This document shows, piece after piece, positions 44,549 through 53,664 of a stretch of DNA of 64,000 bases; within the stretch, counting starts at the first letter, position 1, and each line of letters starts with the position of its first letter. The notes beneath the pieces are model-generated. The model was not told the DNA's origin. It did not search any database and saw only the letters and a program-made list of their open reading frames with translations. This DNA is from Microvirga flavescens (GTDB lineage: Bacteria > Pseudomonadota > Alphaproteobacteria > Rhizobiales > Beijerinckiaceae), in the NCBI RefSeq assembly GCF_003290125.1, contig NZ_QMKH01000005.1:186001-250000 (forward strand). Direction: 5' to 3'. Made by a program: the position numbers and the translations under genes.

Positions 44549-46135
44549 AGAAAGCGTGTCCTTGCCGAGCCCGCCATCGAGCCGGTCCTTGCCGTCCGCA
44601 CCGGTGATCGCATTGGCCGCCGCATTGCCGGTGAGGCGAAGCGCGCCGGAGCCGGAGCCGATGAGGTTTTCCAACTCGGCACTGAGTGCATAGCTAATGG
44701 AGGAAACGACCGTGTCGGTGCCGCCACCGGCGAGTTCGGTGATCTGATCGGCTGGGGCGTCGACGTGGTAAGTATCGTTGCCGAGCCCTCCGATCATCGC
44801 GTCGATGCCGGCACCGCCATTAAGAACGTCATCGCCAGCCTCGCCCACGAGCTTGTCGTTACCGTCAGCACCGTTCATGGTGTCATTGAAAGCGGTGCCA
44901 TAGTACTCGTCGTTCCTGCTGGTGCCGGGAAGCGAGATCGCAGCCGTACGGCCATCTACGATCTGACCATATAAATTGATATCATTCTCACTATCGACCG
45001 AAGCCGACGTCACAACAACACGGCCATCGGCCAAGGTCGAAATGTTAATGAGCTCAGAGATTTCAAAAGGAATTTGACTGACCTTCGTATCGGTACTGGT
45101 TTTGTTGCCATTGGCATCAAAGAAAGACACCCCGACATCGTATATGCTGCCACTTGAGGGGTCGGTCATCGTCGACCAAAATGCGACAGCAAATCCGCCA
45201 GTTGGCAGTGGCGCTACGCTGTAAATGCCTTGATAGGAGGCATCGGAGCCCTTTACGCTGAACTCCCCGCCAGATTTGGTTCCATCGGCATTGTAGATCT
45301 GCGCACGGTTAGAACTAATGAGATCAGGCGATCCCTCGTCAGGTAAAAGAGAATACCAGATAACGATGAAGCGGCCATCGGAGAGCTTCGTCGTTATCGG
45401 CGCGAGAGATCGGATCCCTGGGCTGGAAACAAGAAACTCTGCTGATGCATCACGCCCATCGGTGTAAATGGTTCTACCTAGAACTCTATCGAACCCACTA
45501 TTATGGGACTGATAAAATACCGTGTACCCATTCTCTGATGCAATCACTGCTGGGTTAGTTTGGGTACCCGTCGTTTCTAAATTGACTAGAACTTCTGCTC
45601 CAGAATGGATGCCTTGAGCATCGAAAACTTGGGCTCTAATACCATCGCTCTGGAAGCCGATGACGAAACCACCATTGGCTAGAGCGGCAATCGACGGATT
45701 CCGTTGTACGCCATCCTGCTTGGTACTGTTGACCAGAAAATCTGCATCGCCATTTGCTGCTCCGGTCCGATTGAAGGCAGTTCCATCAGCGTTGAAAATA
45801 CGAGCACGAATTCCTGGACCAGATTCACCGTCCATTTTACTATAATCTGTCCAAGCCACCACGAAGCGTCCATCGCTGAGTACCGCGATGTCCGGTTCAA
45901 CTTGGCCATCCTCAATAGTAGTGTTGACAACAAACTCGCCGCCTCTTTTGCTGCCGTTAGCATTGAATAGCTGGCCGCGAATGGAGTATCCCGACGTATC
46001 CGCGCCTGTCCCACTTCTAGCAGTCCAAACGGCAATGAAAGAGCCATCGGCCAGGGCTACGGTTTTCATTTCATCTTGATTGCCTGTCGCCGTACTAATC
46101 TCGAACGGATTGCCCCAAGGTGCCGGTGTGGTCAT
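44180..46135 (-). CDS. Secreted RTX-repeat protein, tandem paralog 1
   Basis: A 651-residue RTX protein without a signal peptide. Residues 1-410 are propeller-like repeats with motifs such as LADGSFIAVWTARS, LSDGRFVVAWTDYS and LADGRVVVTSASVD. Glycine/Asp nonapeptides follow (GADGNDKLVGEAGDDVLNGG; LGNDTYHVDAPADQITEL). The last about 130 residues (GKGKDVFVFASKLGTHKTDR to ADFIVI) form a type I secretion signal region. They are almost identical to those of the next RTX protein. The 5' two-thirds of the gene is much AT-richer than the 3' third, which suggests a mosaic gene. No exporter is encoded nearby. Confidence 0.86.
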   Translation of the reverse strand: MTTPAPWGNPFEISTATGNQDEMKTVALADGSFIAVWTARSGTGADTSGYSIRGQLFNANGSKRGGEFVVNTTIEDGQVEPDIAVLSDGRFVVAWTDYSKMDGESGPGIRARIFNADGTAFNRTGAANGDADFLVNSTKQDGVQRNPSIAALANGGFVIGFQSDGIRAQVFDAQGIHSGAEVLVNLETTGTQTNPAVIASENGYTVFYQSHNSGFDRVLGRTIYTDGRDASAEFLVSSPGIRSLAPITTKLSDGRFIVIWYSLLPDEGSPDLISSNRAQIYNADGTKSGGEFSVKGSDASYQGIYSVAPLPTGGFAVAFWSTMTDPSSGSIYDVGVSFFDANGNKTSTDTKVSQIPFEISELINISTLADGRVVVTSASVDSENDINLYGQIVDGRTAAISLPGTSRNDEYYGTAFNDTMNGADGNDKLVGEAGDDVLNGGAGIDAMIGGLGNDTYHVDAPADQITELAGGGTDTVVSSISYALSAELENLIGSGSGALRLTGNAAANAITGADGKDRLDGGLGKDTLSGGYGNDVLIGGKGKDVFVFASKLGTHKTDRKVNFDTISDFKPREDKIHLENAIFTKLKKTGKLDKAYFTIGDKAKDRNDYIVYDKEKGILSYDPDGSGSKKAIEFAKVKANLNLTAADFIVI

Positions 46136-46358
46136 AGTCTTCCCTTGCGTAAGGTTTATTGCTGAATCTTAACAATATAACGTAAAATCCATAACCGGCC
46201 GGGGACGGCATGACAAGTTTCCTTGGCCCTTCTGAAGCAGGCTTTGCCATCGCCGGCTGGATATCCCTGAAGAGCGAGCGGAAATATCTTCACGGGCCTT
46301 GTGGTCGGCGAGGGTGAACAATCCAGAGGCGCGAGGAGAGGTCCAGCTCGATGCTATG

Positions 46359-46411
46359 GCGCGAGGTCAAGCCGGAATGCGCCTCGATCCCGCGATCCTG
46401 TGACCCGGGCG
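46359..46411. repeat. 53-bp direct repeat, copy 2
   Basis: Identical to 44059-44111. Here it lies in the 356-base gap between the two RTX genes, downstream of the second. The similarity stops at the left edge of the segment. The rest of the gap (46136-46358) shows no recognisable element. Confidence 0.9.
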
Positions 46412-46491
46412 AGAATGTGATTCAGGAAGTCGGCCGCGGAACCCTGCTTTCATGAGCAAGCCATAGCGGCAACAGCTTTCCCGGAGCCCCC

Positions 46492-46860
46492 TCAGATCAC
46501 GATGAAGTCTGCAGTTGTCAGGTTGAGGTTTGCCTTCACTTTGGCGAACTCGATGGCCTTCTTGGATCCCGAGCCATCCGGATCATACGACAAGATGCCC
46601 TTCTCTTTGTCGTAAACGATATAGTCGTTCCGATCCGTGGCCTTGTCGCCGATGGTGAAGTACGCCTTGTCCAGCTTGCCCGTCTTCTTCAGCTTGGTGA
46701 AGATCGCGTTCTCCAGGTGGATCTTGTCTTCCCGCGGCTTGAAGTCACTGATCGTGTCGAAATTCACCTTGCGGTCCGTTTTGTGCGTGCCGAGTTTCGA
46801 TGCGAAGACGAATACATCCTTGCCCTTGCCGCCGATGAGCACGTCGTTGCCGTAGCCTCC
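46492..46860 (-). repeat. Duplicated RTX 3' cassette, copy 2
   Basis: Partner of 44180-44548: the encoded C-terminal about 125 residues differ at only two or three positions between the two proteins. Confidence 0.85.
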
Positions 46861-48384
46861 GCTCAGCGTATCGTTGCCAAGCCCGCCGTCGAGCCTGTCG
46901 CGGCCCTCGCCTCCGACGAACCTGTCATTGCCGCCAAGGCCGTAGAAGGTATCCGCTCCAGCGCCTCCCCACAGCACATCGTTACCGTTGCTGCCAGTGA
47001 TCTTCTCCGGAGACAGGTCCGTCACGTCGATCGTGAAGGTCTTCTCCTCGCTCAAGCCGTCCCGGTCCGTCACGCGCACCTTGATGGTGTGAGACATAGC
47101 CTGTTCGTAATCGAGCCTCAGCCCATCGGCGACGACGACCTTGTCTCCCTGGAGGGAGAAACGGCCTCCGGCATCGTCGATCAGAACATACGTGAGCGTA
47201 TCGCCCGCGATCGCATCCGTGTTCTTGGCGGACATCGTACCGGCGAGAGTGCCGTTAGCAGCAGCTTCCACGACTGCCGCCGCGCTCAAGGCGAGATCGC
47301 TCGGTGCTTCGTTCATCTTGAAGCGCTGCTGATAGATCTCCCTGACGCCGGACTGATCGGACTGCCACGCGACGACCCAGCTCCCATCGCTCAGGGCCGT
47401 AACGACGGGCCAAATCTCATTGCCGGATGTATCGGTATTGACCAGCATTTCCGCGTCGGATGCCGCCCGTCCGAACTTGTCGAACGCCTTCTGATAGATG
47501 CCGTAACCGTGCGCATCGCTCGCGGACCAGGTGACAACCCACCCGCCATCCGCCAAGTCCGTAACGTTTTGTACGAAGGAAGCGCCGCCTCCAGAGACGA
47601 CTGTCTCGACATCGGCAGCCTCACCGTCCTTGTCGAAGCGCATCTGGCGAATGCCGCCATTGTCGTTCCAGGTGACGATCCAACCGCCATCGCTCAAGCC
47701 GGTTATGCTTGGTAATTGCCCAGAGGCGGAGATGACGACATCATCGGAGACGGGTTTGCCATCCGCATCGAAACGTCTTTGGTAAATGGCAGAAACATCC
47801 TGCCAGGTGACAACCCAGCCGCCGTCGGCGAGAGCCGCGACCTGTTGATTGCCTTGCATTCCAAGCGTCTTCTGCGTGATGAGTCGGTCTCCGTCCAGAG
47901 GCGTGCCTTTGCTGTCGAAAACTCGTTGATAAATGTCCAAATCTCCGCCCGAACTGCGGGAATCCCATGTGACGACCCAGCCGCCATTCGGAAGCATGCA
48001 GACCTCAGGTTCATTGACAGACCCGGTTCCCGTGTTGACGCGGATCGCGCCGGTGACGGGTTTTCCGCCGTCATCGAAGCGCTTTTGAAAGATCCCGGTG
48101 CCGTCAGCCCAAAAAGCGACCCATCCGCCATCCGGCAATGCCACAAGAGACGGGCTGATGCCGTATTCGCCGTCTTCAAGCACGGTTATGGGGCCGCCGA
48201 CCGGCTGGCCATCCTGACCGTATCTCTGGCTGAGAACATCTTCACCGCCTGCAATCTCTCGACGCCAGACGAGCAGCCAGCCGCCATCCGCCAAGGCGGT
48301 GATGGCCGGTCTGTATTCACCCCCTGTGCCGCCGAGCGGGGAAACCATCGTCTCCACACCAACCCTGTAGACATTTGCGCTCAT
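46492..48384 (-). CDS. Secreted RTX-repeat protein with cadherin-like domain, tandem paralog 2
   Basis: A 630-residue protein. Residues 1-370 contain at least seven repeats of about 45-50 residues around the phrase LADGGWVVTW (for example LPDGGWVAFWADG, LSDGGWIVTWNDN). A cadherin-like domain covers about 375-470 (LSAAAVVEAAANGTLAGTMS, then YEQAMSHTIKVRVTDRDGLS). RTX nonapeptides follow (GSNGNDVLWGGAGADTFYGL), then the shared C-terminal secretion cassette ending ADFIVI. ATG 48384 has GGAG 6 bases upstream. An AT-rich TATATA stretch about 20 bases before the start may be the -10 box. Likely a surface or adhesion protein, by inference. Confidence 0.87.
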   Translation of the reverse strand: MSANVYRVGVETMVSPLGGTGGEYRPAITALADGGWLLVWRREIAGGEDVLSQRYGQDGQPVGGPITVLEDGEYGISPSLVALPDGGWVAFWADGTGIFQKRFDDGGKPVTGAIRVNTGTGSVNEPEVCMLPNGGWVVTWDSRSSGGDLDIYQRVFDSKGTPLDGDRLITQKTLGMQGNQQVAALADGGWVVTWQDVSAIYQRRFDADGKPVSDDVVISASGQLPSITGLSDGGWIVTWNDNGGIRQMRFDKDGEAADVETVVSGGGASFVQNVTDLADGGWVVTWSASDAHGYGIYQKAFDKFGRAASDAEMLVNTDTSGNEIWPVVTALSDGSWVVAWQSDQSGVREIYQQRFKMNEAPSDLALSAAAVVEAAANGTLAGTMSAKNTDAIAGDTLTYVLIDDAGGRFSLQGDKVVVADGLRLDYEQAMSHTIKVRVTDRDGLSEEKTFTIDVTDLSPEKITGSNGNDVLWGGAGADTFYGLGGNDRFVGGEGRDRLDGGLGNDTLSGGYGNDVLIGGKGKDVFVFASKLGTHKTDRKVNFDTISDFKPREDKIHLENAIFTKLKKTGKLDKAYFTIGDKATDRNDYIVYDKEKGILSYDPDGSGSKKAIEFAKVKANLNLTTADFIVI

Positions 48385-48585
48385 CACCCGCTCCCCGCCT
48401 GAATATATACTTAGTAACGTGCGGCGAGCCGATTTTAAACCGGCCTGGAGCGGCCGATGATACGGGGATCAAGACGAGGTTTGCCCGCTTCGCCTCGCCC
48501 ACGGATTCGATGCGTCAAAGGGCAAGCGGGATTGTCCTCGGCGCCGTGCGGCGCCCGAGGGTGAGCCGGGTGCGAAGAGCCCCGC

Positions 48586-49449
48586 TTAAGCCCGGCCCTT
48601 GACGCTTTTTTCTGGCTTCACCCGGTTTTCGATGAAGTTGCGGATCTCCCGGGTGCGGCGCTCCGGCAGAAGCACCTCCTCGTCGAGCCCGTGCCGCCAG
48701 GAGAGATCGAGCCGCGACGGCTCGGCATGCAGGGCCTTGAGCTCGGCGACGTAAGAATGCGCTTCCGCCTCATCCCGGCAGAAGCCTTCATCGATCAGGA
48801 TCCGGGTGCGGCGGCCGAGAATGACCGCGAGTTCGCCGATGCTGAATTCCGGGTGATACTGCACGCCCCAGAAGGTGCCGCCGTTCATGGTGATTTCCGC
48901 CGCCTGCACCTGCGAGACCGCGTTGGTCGAAAGAACGGTGGTCTCGCCGGGCGGGGTCGTCACCATGTCGAGGTGGATCGCGGGAGCATCATAAGAAGCC
49001 GGACGACCAGCAAGCAGCGGATGGCTGCGCCCCGCCTCGGTCGGCGTCAGGCGGCGGGCAAAGCCGATTTCGCGTCCCACCGGATTTTTCTGCACGTCGC
49101 CCCCGGCGGCAACCGCGGCGACCTGCAGGCCCCAGCAGGAACCGAAGGAGGGCGTGCGCGAGGCATAGACCGCGCGCATCAGGTCGATCTGGCGCAGAAT
49201 ATCGGGGGTGGCGTCGTAGATGTTGAGGTGCGAACCCGTCAGCACGATGCCGTCATAGGATTCGAGCCCCGACGCATCGGGAAGGTTCGCGCCCTCGTCA
49301 GCCGGAAAGGCGAGATCGCAGACGATGTCGGCTTCGACATCCTGCAACACGGCAGCATAGGATTCCGAAGGCATGAGTCCATACGCATCCTTGTGGGCCT
49401 GCCTTGCACCACGCGTATTGCCCTCGATAACAAGAAACCGTAAGGCCAT
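48586..49449 (-). CDS. Class I glutamine amidotransferase domain protein
   Basis: A 287-residue stand-alone glutamine amidotransferase related to the GMP-synthase GATase domain. The nucleophile elbow is FGSCWGLQVAAVAAGGDVQK, with the catalytic Cys near residue 104. The His/Glu of the triad are in FWGVQYHPEFSIGELAVIL. SYDGIVLTGSHLNIYDATPD precedes them as in the family. Such proteins often process gamma-glutamyl substrates or act with an unlinked synthetase subunit; the substrate here is unknown. It is divergent from the EamA gene, with 80 bases between. Confidence 0.88.
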   Translation of the reverse strand: MALRFLVIEGNTRGARQAHKDAYGLMPSESYAAVLQDVEADIVCDLAFPADEGANLPDASGLESYDGIVLTGSHLNIYDATPDILRQIDLMRAVYASRTPSFGSCWGLQVAAVAAGGDVQKNPVGREIGFARRLTPTEAGRSHPLLAGRPASYDAPAIHLDMVTTPPGETTVLSTNAVSQVQAAEITMNGGTFWGVQYHPEFSIGELAVILGRRTRILIDEGFCRDEAEAHSYVAELKALHAEPSRLDLSWRHGLDEEVLLPERRTREIRNFIENRVKPEKSVKGRA

Positions 49450-49529
49450 GAACCCTTCGATGCCTCCATTTTGGGCATCGGTTTACCCGAACGGCGCGCG
49501 GGTGCAAGAGCGCTGAGGTTCTAAGGCCC

Positions 49530-50435
49530 ATGTCTATGCTGCGCGCGCTCTGGCAATGGTTCAACGGCCAAGCGTATCTGTTGCTTGCCACCACCACCCT
49601 GTTCTGGGGTGGCAACGGCGTCGCCGGGCGTCTCGCGGTCGGCGAAATTTCGCCGATGGTCCTCGTCGCGCTGCGCTGGATAATCGTCGTCGCGATCATG
49701 CTGCCGCTGGTGGGCCGCCAGGTGACTGAGGCCTGGCCGAAGCTGAAAGCGAAGGGTTGGCTGATCGTCGCGATGGGCACATGCGGCTTCACCGCTTTCA
49801 ACGCCCTGTTCTACGGCGCAGCGCATTACACGAGCGCGGTCAATCTCACGATCTTTCAGGGCGCAATTCCGGTTCTCGTGCTGATCGGCGCGGTGCTCTT
49901 CTTCCGCAGCCGTGTCGGCCCGCTCCAGATTCTCGGCATGGCCGTCACGATCGTCGGCGTCATTGTTGTGTCCGTTCGCGGCGATCTTGCCGTGCTGCGC
50001 GCGCTCGGCATCAATTTCGGCGACGGGCTGATGCTGATCGCCTGCGTGTTCTATGCCGGCTACACCCTCGGCCTGCGCCAGCGCCCCGCCGTGCCGGGGC
50101 TCGTGTTCTTCGCCGGCCTTGCCATTGTCGCGTTTCTCACGTCGCTGCCGCTCGTGGCGGCGGAAATAGCCAGCGGAAAGGCACAATGGCCGACGCTGAC
50201 CGGATGGGCCGTGCTGCTCTATGTGGCGCTGTTCCCCTCACTCCTTTCGCAGATCTTCTTCATTCGCGGCGTCGAACTCATCGGCCCGGCGCGGGCGGGA
50301 TTGTTCGTCAATCTCGTGCCGGTCTTCGGCGCGCTTCTCGCGGTCGTCCTGCTCGGCGAACCCTTTGCGATCTATCACGCCATCGGCCTCGTCATGGTGC
50401 TCGGCGGTATCTGGCTGGCGGAACGGCGCGCGTAA
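49530..50435 (+). CDS. EamA/DMT-family transporter
   Basis: A 301-residue protein with ten predicted membrane helices in two EamA repeats. The first repeat runs from YLLLATTTLFWGGNGVAGRL, the second from LMLIACVFYAGYTLGLRQRP. It ends with PVFGALLAVVLLGEPFAIYH and LVMVLGGIWLAERRA, both typical of EamA proteins. The family exports amino acids, nucleobases or other metabolites; no substrate can be named. It ends in front of a terminator shared with the convergent serA. Confidence 0.9.
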   Translation: MSMLRALWQWFNGQAYLLLATTTLFWGGNGVAGRLAVGEISPMVLVALRWIIVVAIMLPLVGRQVTEAWPKLKAKGWLIVAMGTCGFTAFNALFYGAAHYTSAVNLTIFQGAIPVLVLIGAVLFFRSRVGPLQILGMAVTIVGVIVVSVRGDLAVLRALGINFGDGLMLIACVFYAGYTLGLRQRPAVPGLVFFAGLAIVAFLTSLPLVAAEIASGKAQWPTLTGWAVLLYVALFPSLLSQIFFIRGVELIGPARAGLFVNLVPVFGALLAVVLLGEPFAIYHAIGLVMVLGGIWLAERRA

Positions 50436-50447
50436 CAAGGCGCATGG

Positions 50448-50480
50448 AAAAAGCCCTGCCACGGGAGTGACAGGGCTTTC
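50448..50480. terminator. Bidirectional terminator between the EamA gene and serA
   Basis: AAAAGCCCTG pairs with CAGGGCTTT around a partly paired interior (CCA/TGA), with A- and T-rich sides. It separates two convergent genes. Confidence 0.8.
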
Positions 50481-50505
50481 GCATTTTCTCTCAAAGAGCG
50501 GCGTT

Positions 50506-52098
50506 TCAGAACCGCACAGCGCGGGCGCGCTTGACCTGCGGGATCTCTTCGATCTTGCGCAGGAGCTCATCCGTCACCGGCTGATCAACGGAAACGAAGC
50601 AGATCGCGTCCCCACCCGGCTTGTCGCGGCCGAGCGCGAAGGTCGCGACGTTGACGCCGGACGTACCGAGGAGCGTGCCGAAATTGCCGATGAAGCCCGG
50701 CTTGTCGGCGTTACGCACGTAGATCATGTGCGGCGCGAATTCGGCATCGACCGCGATGTCGCGAATTTCCGTGACGCGCGGCTTGCCGTCCTGGAACACG
50801 GTGCCGCCCGCATGGCGCGCGTAATCTTCCGCCTCGACGATGACGCGGATGAAGCTTTCATAATCACGCGCGCCGCTCTCGCGCTTGACCTCTTCCACCG
50901 TGATGCCGCGCTCGCGGGCGATGACGGGAGCCGACACCATGTTGATGTCCTGCAGGAAGGGGCGTAGCGCGCCGGTGACGGCGGCGGAGGTGAGCGCACG
51001 GGTGTTCATCTCGGCCACATCGCCTTCGTATTCGATGCGGATGCCCTTGATCGGCGCTTCCGTGAGCTGGCCGAGGAACGAGCCGAGCTTTTCGGCGAGC
51101 GTGACGAACGGCTTCAGGCGCGGCGCTTCTTCCGCCGAGATCGAAGGGAAGTTCACCGCGTTCTGGATCGCGCCCTGCAAAAGGTAATCCGACATCTGCT
51201 CGGCGACCTGCAAAGCCACGTTCTCCTGCGCTTCCGTCGTGGCCGCGCCGAGATGCGGCGTGCAGACCACGTTCGGATGGCCGAAGAGCGGGTTCTCCGT
51301 CGCGGGCTCCACCGTGAACACATCGAAGGCCGCACCGGCGACATGGCCGGAATCGAGCGCCGCGCGCAAGGCGGCTTCATCGACAAGGCCACCGCGCGCG
51401 CAGTTGATGATGCGCACGCCCTTCCTCGTCTTGGCGATGTTTTCCGCCGAGAGAATGTTCTTCGTCTTCTCCGTCAGCGGCACGTGCAGCGTGATGATAT
51501 CGGCGCGGCGCAGAAGATCCTCGAGCTCGACCTTTTCCACGCCGAGTTCAATCGCGCGCTCGGGCGACAGGAAGGGATCGTAAGCGATGACCTTCATGCG
51601 AAGGCCGATGCCGCGATCGGCGACGATGGAGCCGATATTGCCACAACCGATGACGCCGAGAACCTTAGCCGTCAGTTCGACACCCATGAAGCGGTTCTTC
51701 TCCCACTTGCCGGCTTGCGTCGAAGCATCGGCCTGCGGGATCTGGCGCGCGAGGGCGAACATCATCGCAATCGCATGTTCGGCGGTGGTGATCGAATTGC
51801 CGAACGGCGTGTTCATCACAATCACGCCCTTCGCCGTGGCGGCGGGGATCTCGACATTGTCGACGCCGATGCCGGCGCGGCCGATCACCTTGAGGTTTTT
51901 GGCCTGCTCGAGAATCTTCGCCGTCACCTTCGTGGCGGAGCGGATGGCAAGGCCATCATAGTTGCCGATGATGGCAGCGAGCTTGTCCTTGTCCTTGCCG
52001 AGATCCGGCTGGAAATCGACCTCGACGCCGCGATCCTTGAAGATCTGCACGGCGGCGGGCGAAAGAGCATCCGAAATGAGAACGCGAGGTTTGGTCAT
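50506..52098 (-). CDS. serA: D-3-phosphoglycerate dehydrogenase, long form
   Basis: SerA oxidises 3-phosphoglycerate in the first step of serine synthesis. The 530-residue protein has the catalytic/NAD domain (VLGVIGCGNIGSIVADRGIG), IAKTRKGVRIINCARGGLVD and the active-site His in VVCTPHLGAATTEAQENVAL. It then has the allosteric-substrate-binding domain (about 320-450) and a C-terminal ACT domain (KPGFIGNFGTLLGTSGVNVA). This four-part layout is the long type, in which serine often feeds back through the ACT domain. It lies 178 bases after serC, with a repeat-rich spacer between them. Confidence 0.96.
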   Translation of the reverse strand: MTKPRVLISDALSPAAVQIFKDRGVEVDFQPDLGKDKDKLAAIIGNYDGLAIRSATKVTAKILEQAKNLKVIGRAGIGVDNVEIPAATAKGVIVMNTPFGNSITTAEHAIAMMFALARQIPQADASTQAGKWEKNRFMGVELTAKVLGVIGCGNIGSIVADRGIGLRMKVIAYDPFLSPERAIELGVEKVELEDLLRRADIITLHVPLTEKTKNILSAENIAKTRKGVRIINCARGGLVDEAALRAALDSGHVAGAAFDVFTVEPATENPLFGHPNVVCTPHLGAATTEAQENVALQVAEQMSDYLLQGAIQNAVNFPSISAEEAPRLKPFVTLAEKLGSFLGQLTEAPIKGIRIEYEGDVAEMNTRALTSAAVTGALRPFLQDINMVSAPVIARERGITVEEVKRESGARDYESFIRVIVEAEDYARHAGGTVFQDGKPRVTEIRDIAVDAEFAPHMIYVRNADKPGFIGNFGTLLGTSGVNVATFALGRDKPGGDAICFVSVDQPVTDELLRKIEEIPQVKRARAVRF

Positions 52099-52103
52099 GG
52101 GGC

Positions 52104-52275
52104 ACCTTGTGATCTCCCTCTTCCCTCTGCTGGAGAGAAGCCTCGCGCAGCGAGGTCGGGAGTGGGGCTGAAAATCGTTGGAGTGCGATGAAAGGGGCGG
52201 CGTCGTATTCGAGAGCGCCCCTCTCGCGGTCGGCCTTCGCCGATCAGCCTCTCCCGCGATGGGGAGAGGGCTTTA
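52104..52275. repeat. Palindromic mosaic in the serC-serA spacer
   Basis: The spacer holds several inverted pieces. CCTCTCCC and GGGAGAGG form a stem (52248-52269), CTCTGCTGGAGAG forms another at the left, and CTCGCGCAGCGAGG is itself palindromic. A similar TGGGGAGAGG piece occurs upstream of serC near 53481. It resembles the mosaic intergenic repeats common in Rhizobiales. Confidence 0.55.
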
Positions 52276-52276
52276 A

Positions 52277-53449
52277 TCACGCCGCTTTCGCGAGCTTCGC
52301 CTTTTCCTGCGCGAAGGCCCAATCGAGCCAGGGCGTCAGGGCTTGAAGGTCGGAGGTCTCGACGGTCGCACCGCACCAGATGCGAAGGCCGGGAGGCGCA
52401 TCGCGATACGCGCCGATGTCGAGGGCGACGCCTTCCTTGTCGAGCGCGGCGGTGATGCCCTTGGCGACCTGCGCCACGGCTTCCGGGCCCTTGGCGACAA
52501 CCTCGGAATCGGACACCACGAGACAGACGCTGGTGTTGGAAGCGTTCGCCGCATCCTTCGCGAGATTGGCGATCCACGGGGTCTTCGCGACCCAGTCGAG
52601 AACGACCTTCGCGTTGGCGTCGGCCTTTGCGCGCAGGCCTTTAAGACCGCCGATGGACTTCGCCCATTCGAGCGCGTCGATATAATCCTCAACCGCCAGC
52701 ATGGACGGCGTGTTGATGGTCTCGCCTTCGAAGATGCCTTCGATGAGCTTGCCGCCCTTGGTCATGCGGAAGATCTTCGGCAGCGGCCAGGCGGGCTTGT
52801 AAGTCTCGAGACGCTCCACCGCGCGGGGCGAGAGAATGAGCATGCCGTGAGCCGCCTCACCGCCGAGCACTTTCTGCCAGGAGAAGGTGACGACATCGAG
52901 CTTGGCGAAATCGAGGTTCTGCGCGAAGGCCGCCGAGGTGGCATCGCAAATCGTCAGGCCTTCACGGTCGGCCGCGATCCAGTCCGCATTGGGAACGCGC
53001 ACGCCGGAGGTCGTGCCGTTCCAGGTGAAGACGACGTCGCGGGTCTTGGTGTCCACCTTCGCAAGATCCGGGAGTTCGCCATAAGGAGCCGTGATGACGC
53101 GGGCATCGTCGAGCTTGAGCTGCTTGACGACATCGGTGACCCATCCTTCACCGAAGCTCTCCCAGGCCAGCATTTCCACCGGGCGTACGCCGAGCAGCGA
53201 CCACAGCACCATTTCAACCGCGCCAGTATCGGAGGCGGGCACGATGCCGATACGGTAATCGGCCGGCACCTCCAGCACCTCGCGGGTGAGGTCGATGGCG
53301 AGCTTCAGGCGCTCCTTACCGAGCTTGGCGCGATGCGAACGGCCAAGGCTTTCGGTCTTGAGATTTTGCAGGGTCCATCCGGGGCGCTTCGCGCAGGGGC
53401 CGGACGAGAAAAAGGGCGCGCGAGGGCGCGCGACAGGCATATTCGTCAT
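52277..53449 (-). CDS. serC: Phosphoserine aminotransferase
   Basis: SerC converts 3-phosphohydroxypyruvate and glutamate to phosphoserine, the second step of serine synthesis. The 390-residue protein belongs to the alphaproteobacterial SerC type (class V aminotransferase). It shows [20 protein letters not shown] at the start, then [20 protein letters not shown] and [14 protein letters not shown]. The PLP-binding Lys is in [23 protein letters not shown] 53449 has AAGGA about 8 bases upstream and is preferred over ATG 53458. It is the first gene of serC-serA. Confidence 0.95.
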   Translation of the reverse strand: MTNMPVARPRAPFFSSGPCAKRPGWTLQNLKTESLGRSHRAKLGKERLKLAIDLTREVLEVPADYRIGIVPASDTGAVEMVLWSLLGVRPVEMLAWESFGEGWVTDVVKQLKLDDARVITAPYGELPDLAKVDTKTRDVVFTWNGTTSGVRVPNADWIAADREGLTICDATSAAFAQNLDFAKLDVVTFSWQKVLGGEAAHGMLILSPRAVERLETYKPAWPLPKIFRMTKGGKLIEGIFEGETINTPSMLAVEDYIDALEWAKSIGGLKGLRAKADANAKVVLDWVAKTPWIANLAKDAANASNTSVCLVVSDSEVVAKGPEAVAQVAKGITAALDKEGVALDIGAYRDAPPGLRIWCGATVETSDLQALTPWLDWAFAQEKAKLAKAA

Positions 53450-53556
53450 GTGATCCATCCTTACAGATGGGCGCCTCTCGGTGGGGAGAGGTGTCCCGCT
53501 GATGGGTATGACGGAGCGGCAATCGCGGGTCAAGGAAAATTGCGTCCGCGAGCAAG

Positions 53557-53572
53557 ATTACGAAATCGTAAT
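53557..53572. promoter_or_regulatory. Inverted-repeat operator candidate upstream of the RND genes
   Basis: ATTACGA and TCGTAAT form a perfect 7-bp inverted repeat with a 2-base centre. The size and form suit a TetR- or MarR-type dimer site. It lies between divergent serC and the efflux adaptor gene; no regulator gene is adjacent. Confidence 0.4.
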
Positions 53573-53610
53573 ACAAAAGCTCGTGTGTTCTTGATTATAG
53601 GCCATAAAGG

Positions 53611-53627
53611 TTGGCACGAGTTGTGCT
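53611..53627 (+). promoter_or_regulatory. Sigma-54-like -24/-12 promoter motif
   Basis: TTGGCACGAGTTGTGCT matches the RpoN pattern TGGCAC-n5-TTGC, with GG and GC at the right distance and one mismatch (GTGC). Transcription would start near 53638, about 27 bases before the adaptor gene. Confidence 0.4.
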
Positions 53628-53635
53628 AGCAACTT

Positions 53636-53649
53636 TCCGAAATTTCGGA
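53636..53649. promoter_or_regulatory. 14-bp perfect palindrome before the efflux adaptor
   Basis: TCCGAAATTTCGGA is a perfect palindrome ending 15 bases before the ATG at 53665 and overlapping the predicted transcription start. Confidence 0.4.
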
Positions 53650-53664
53650 TCTTGAGGAACGAGC

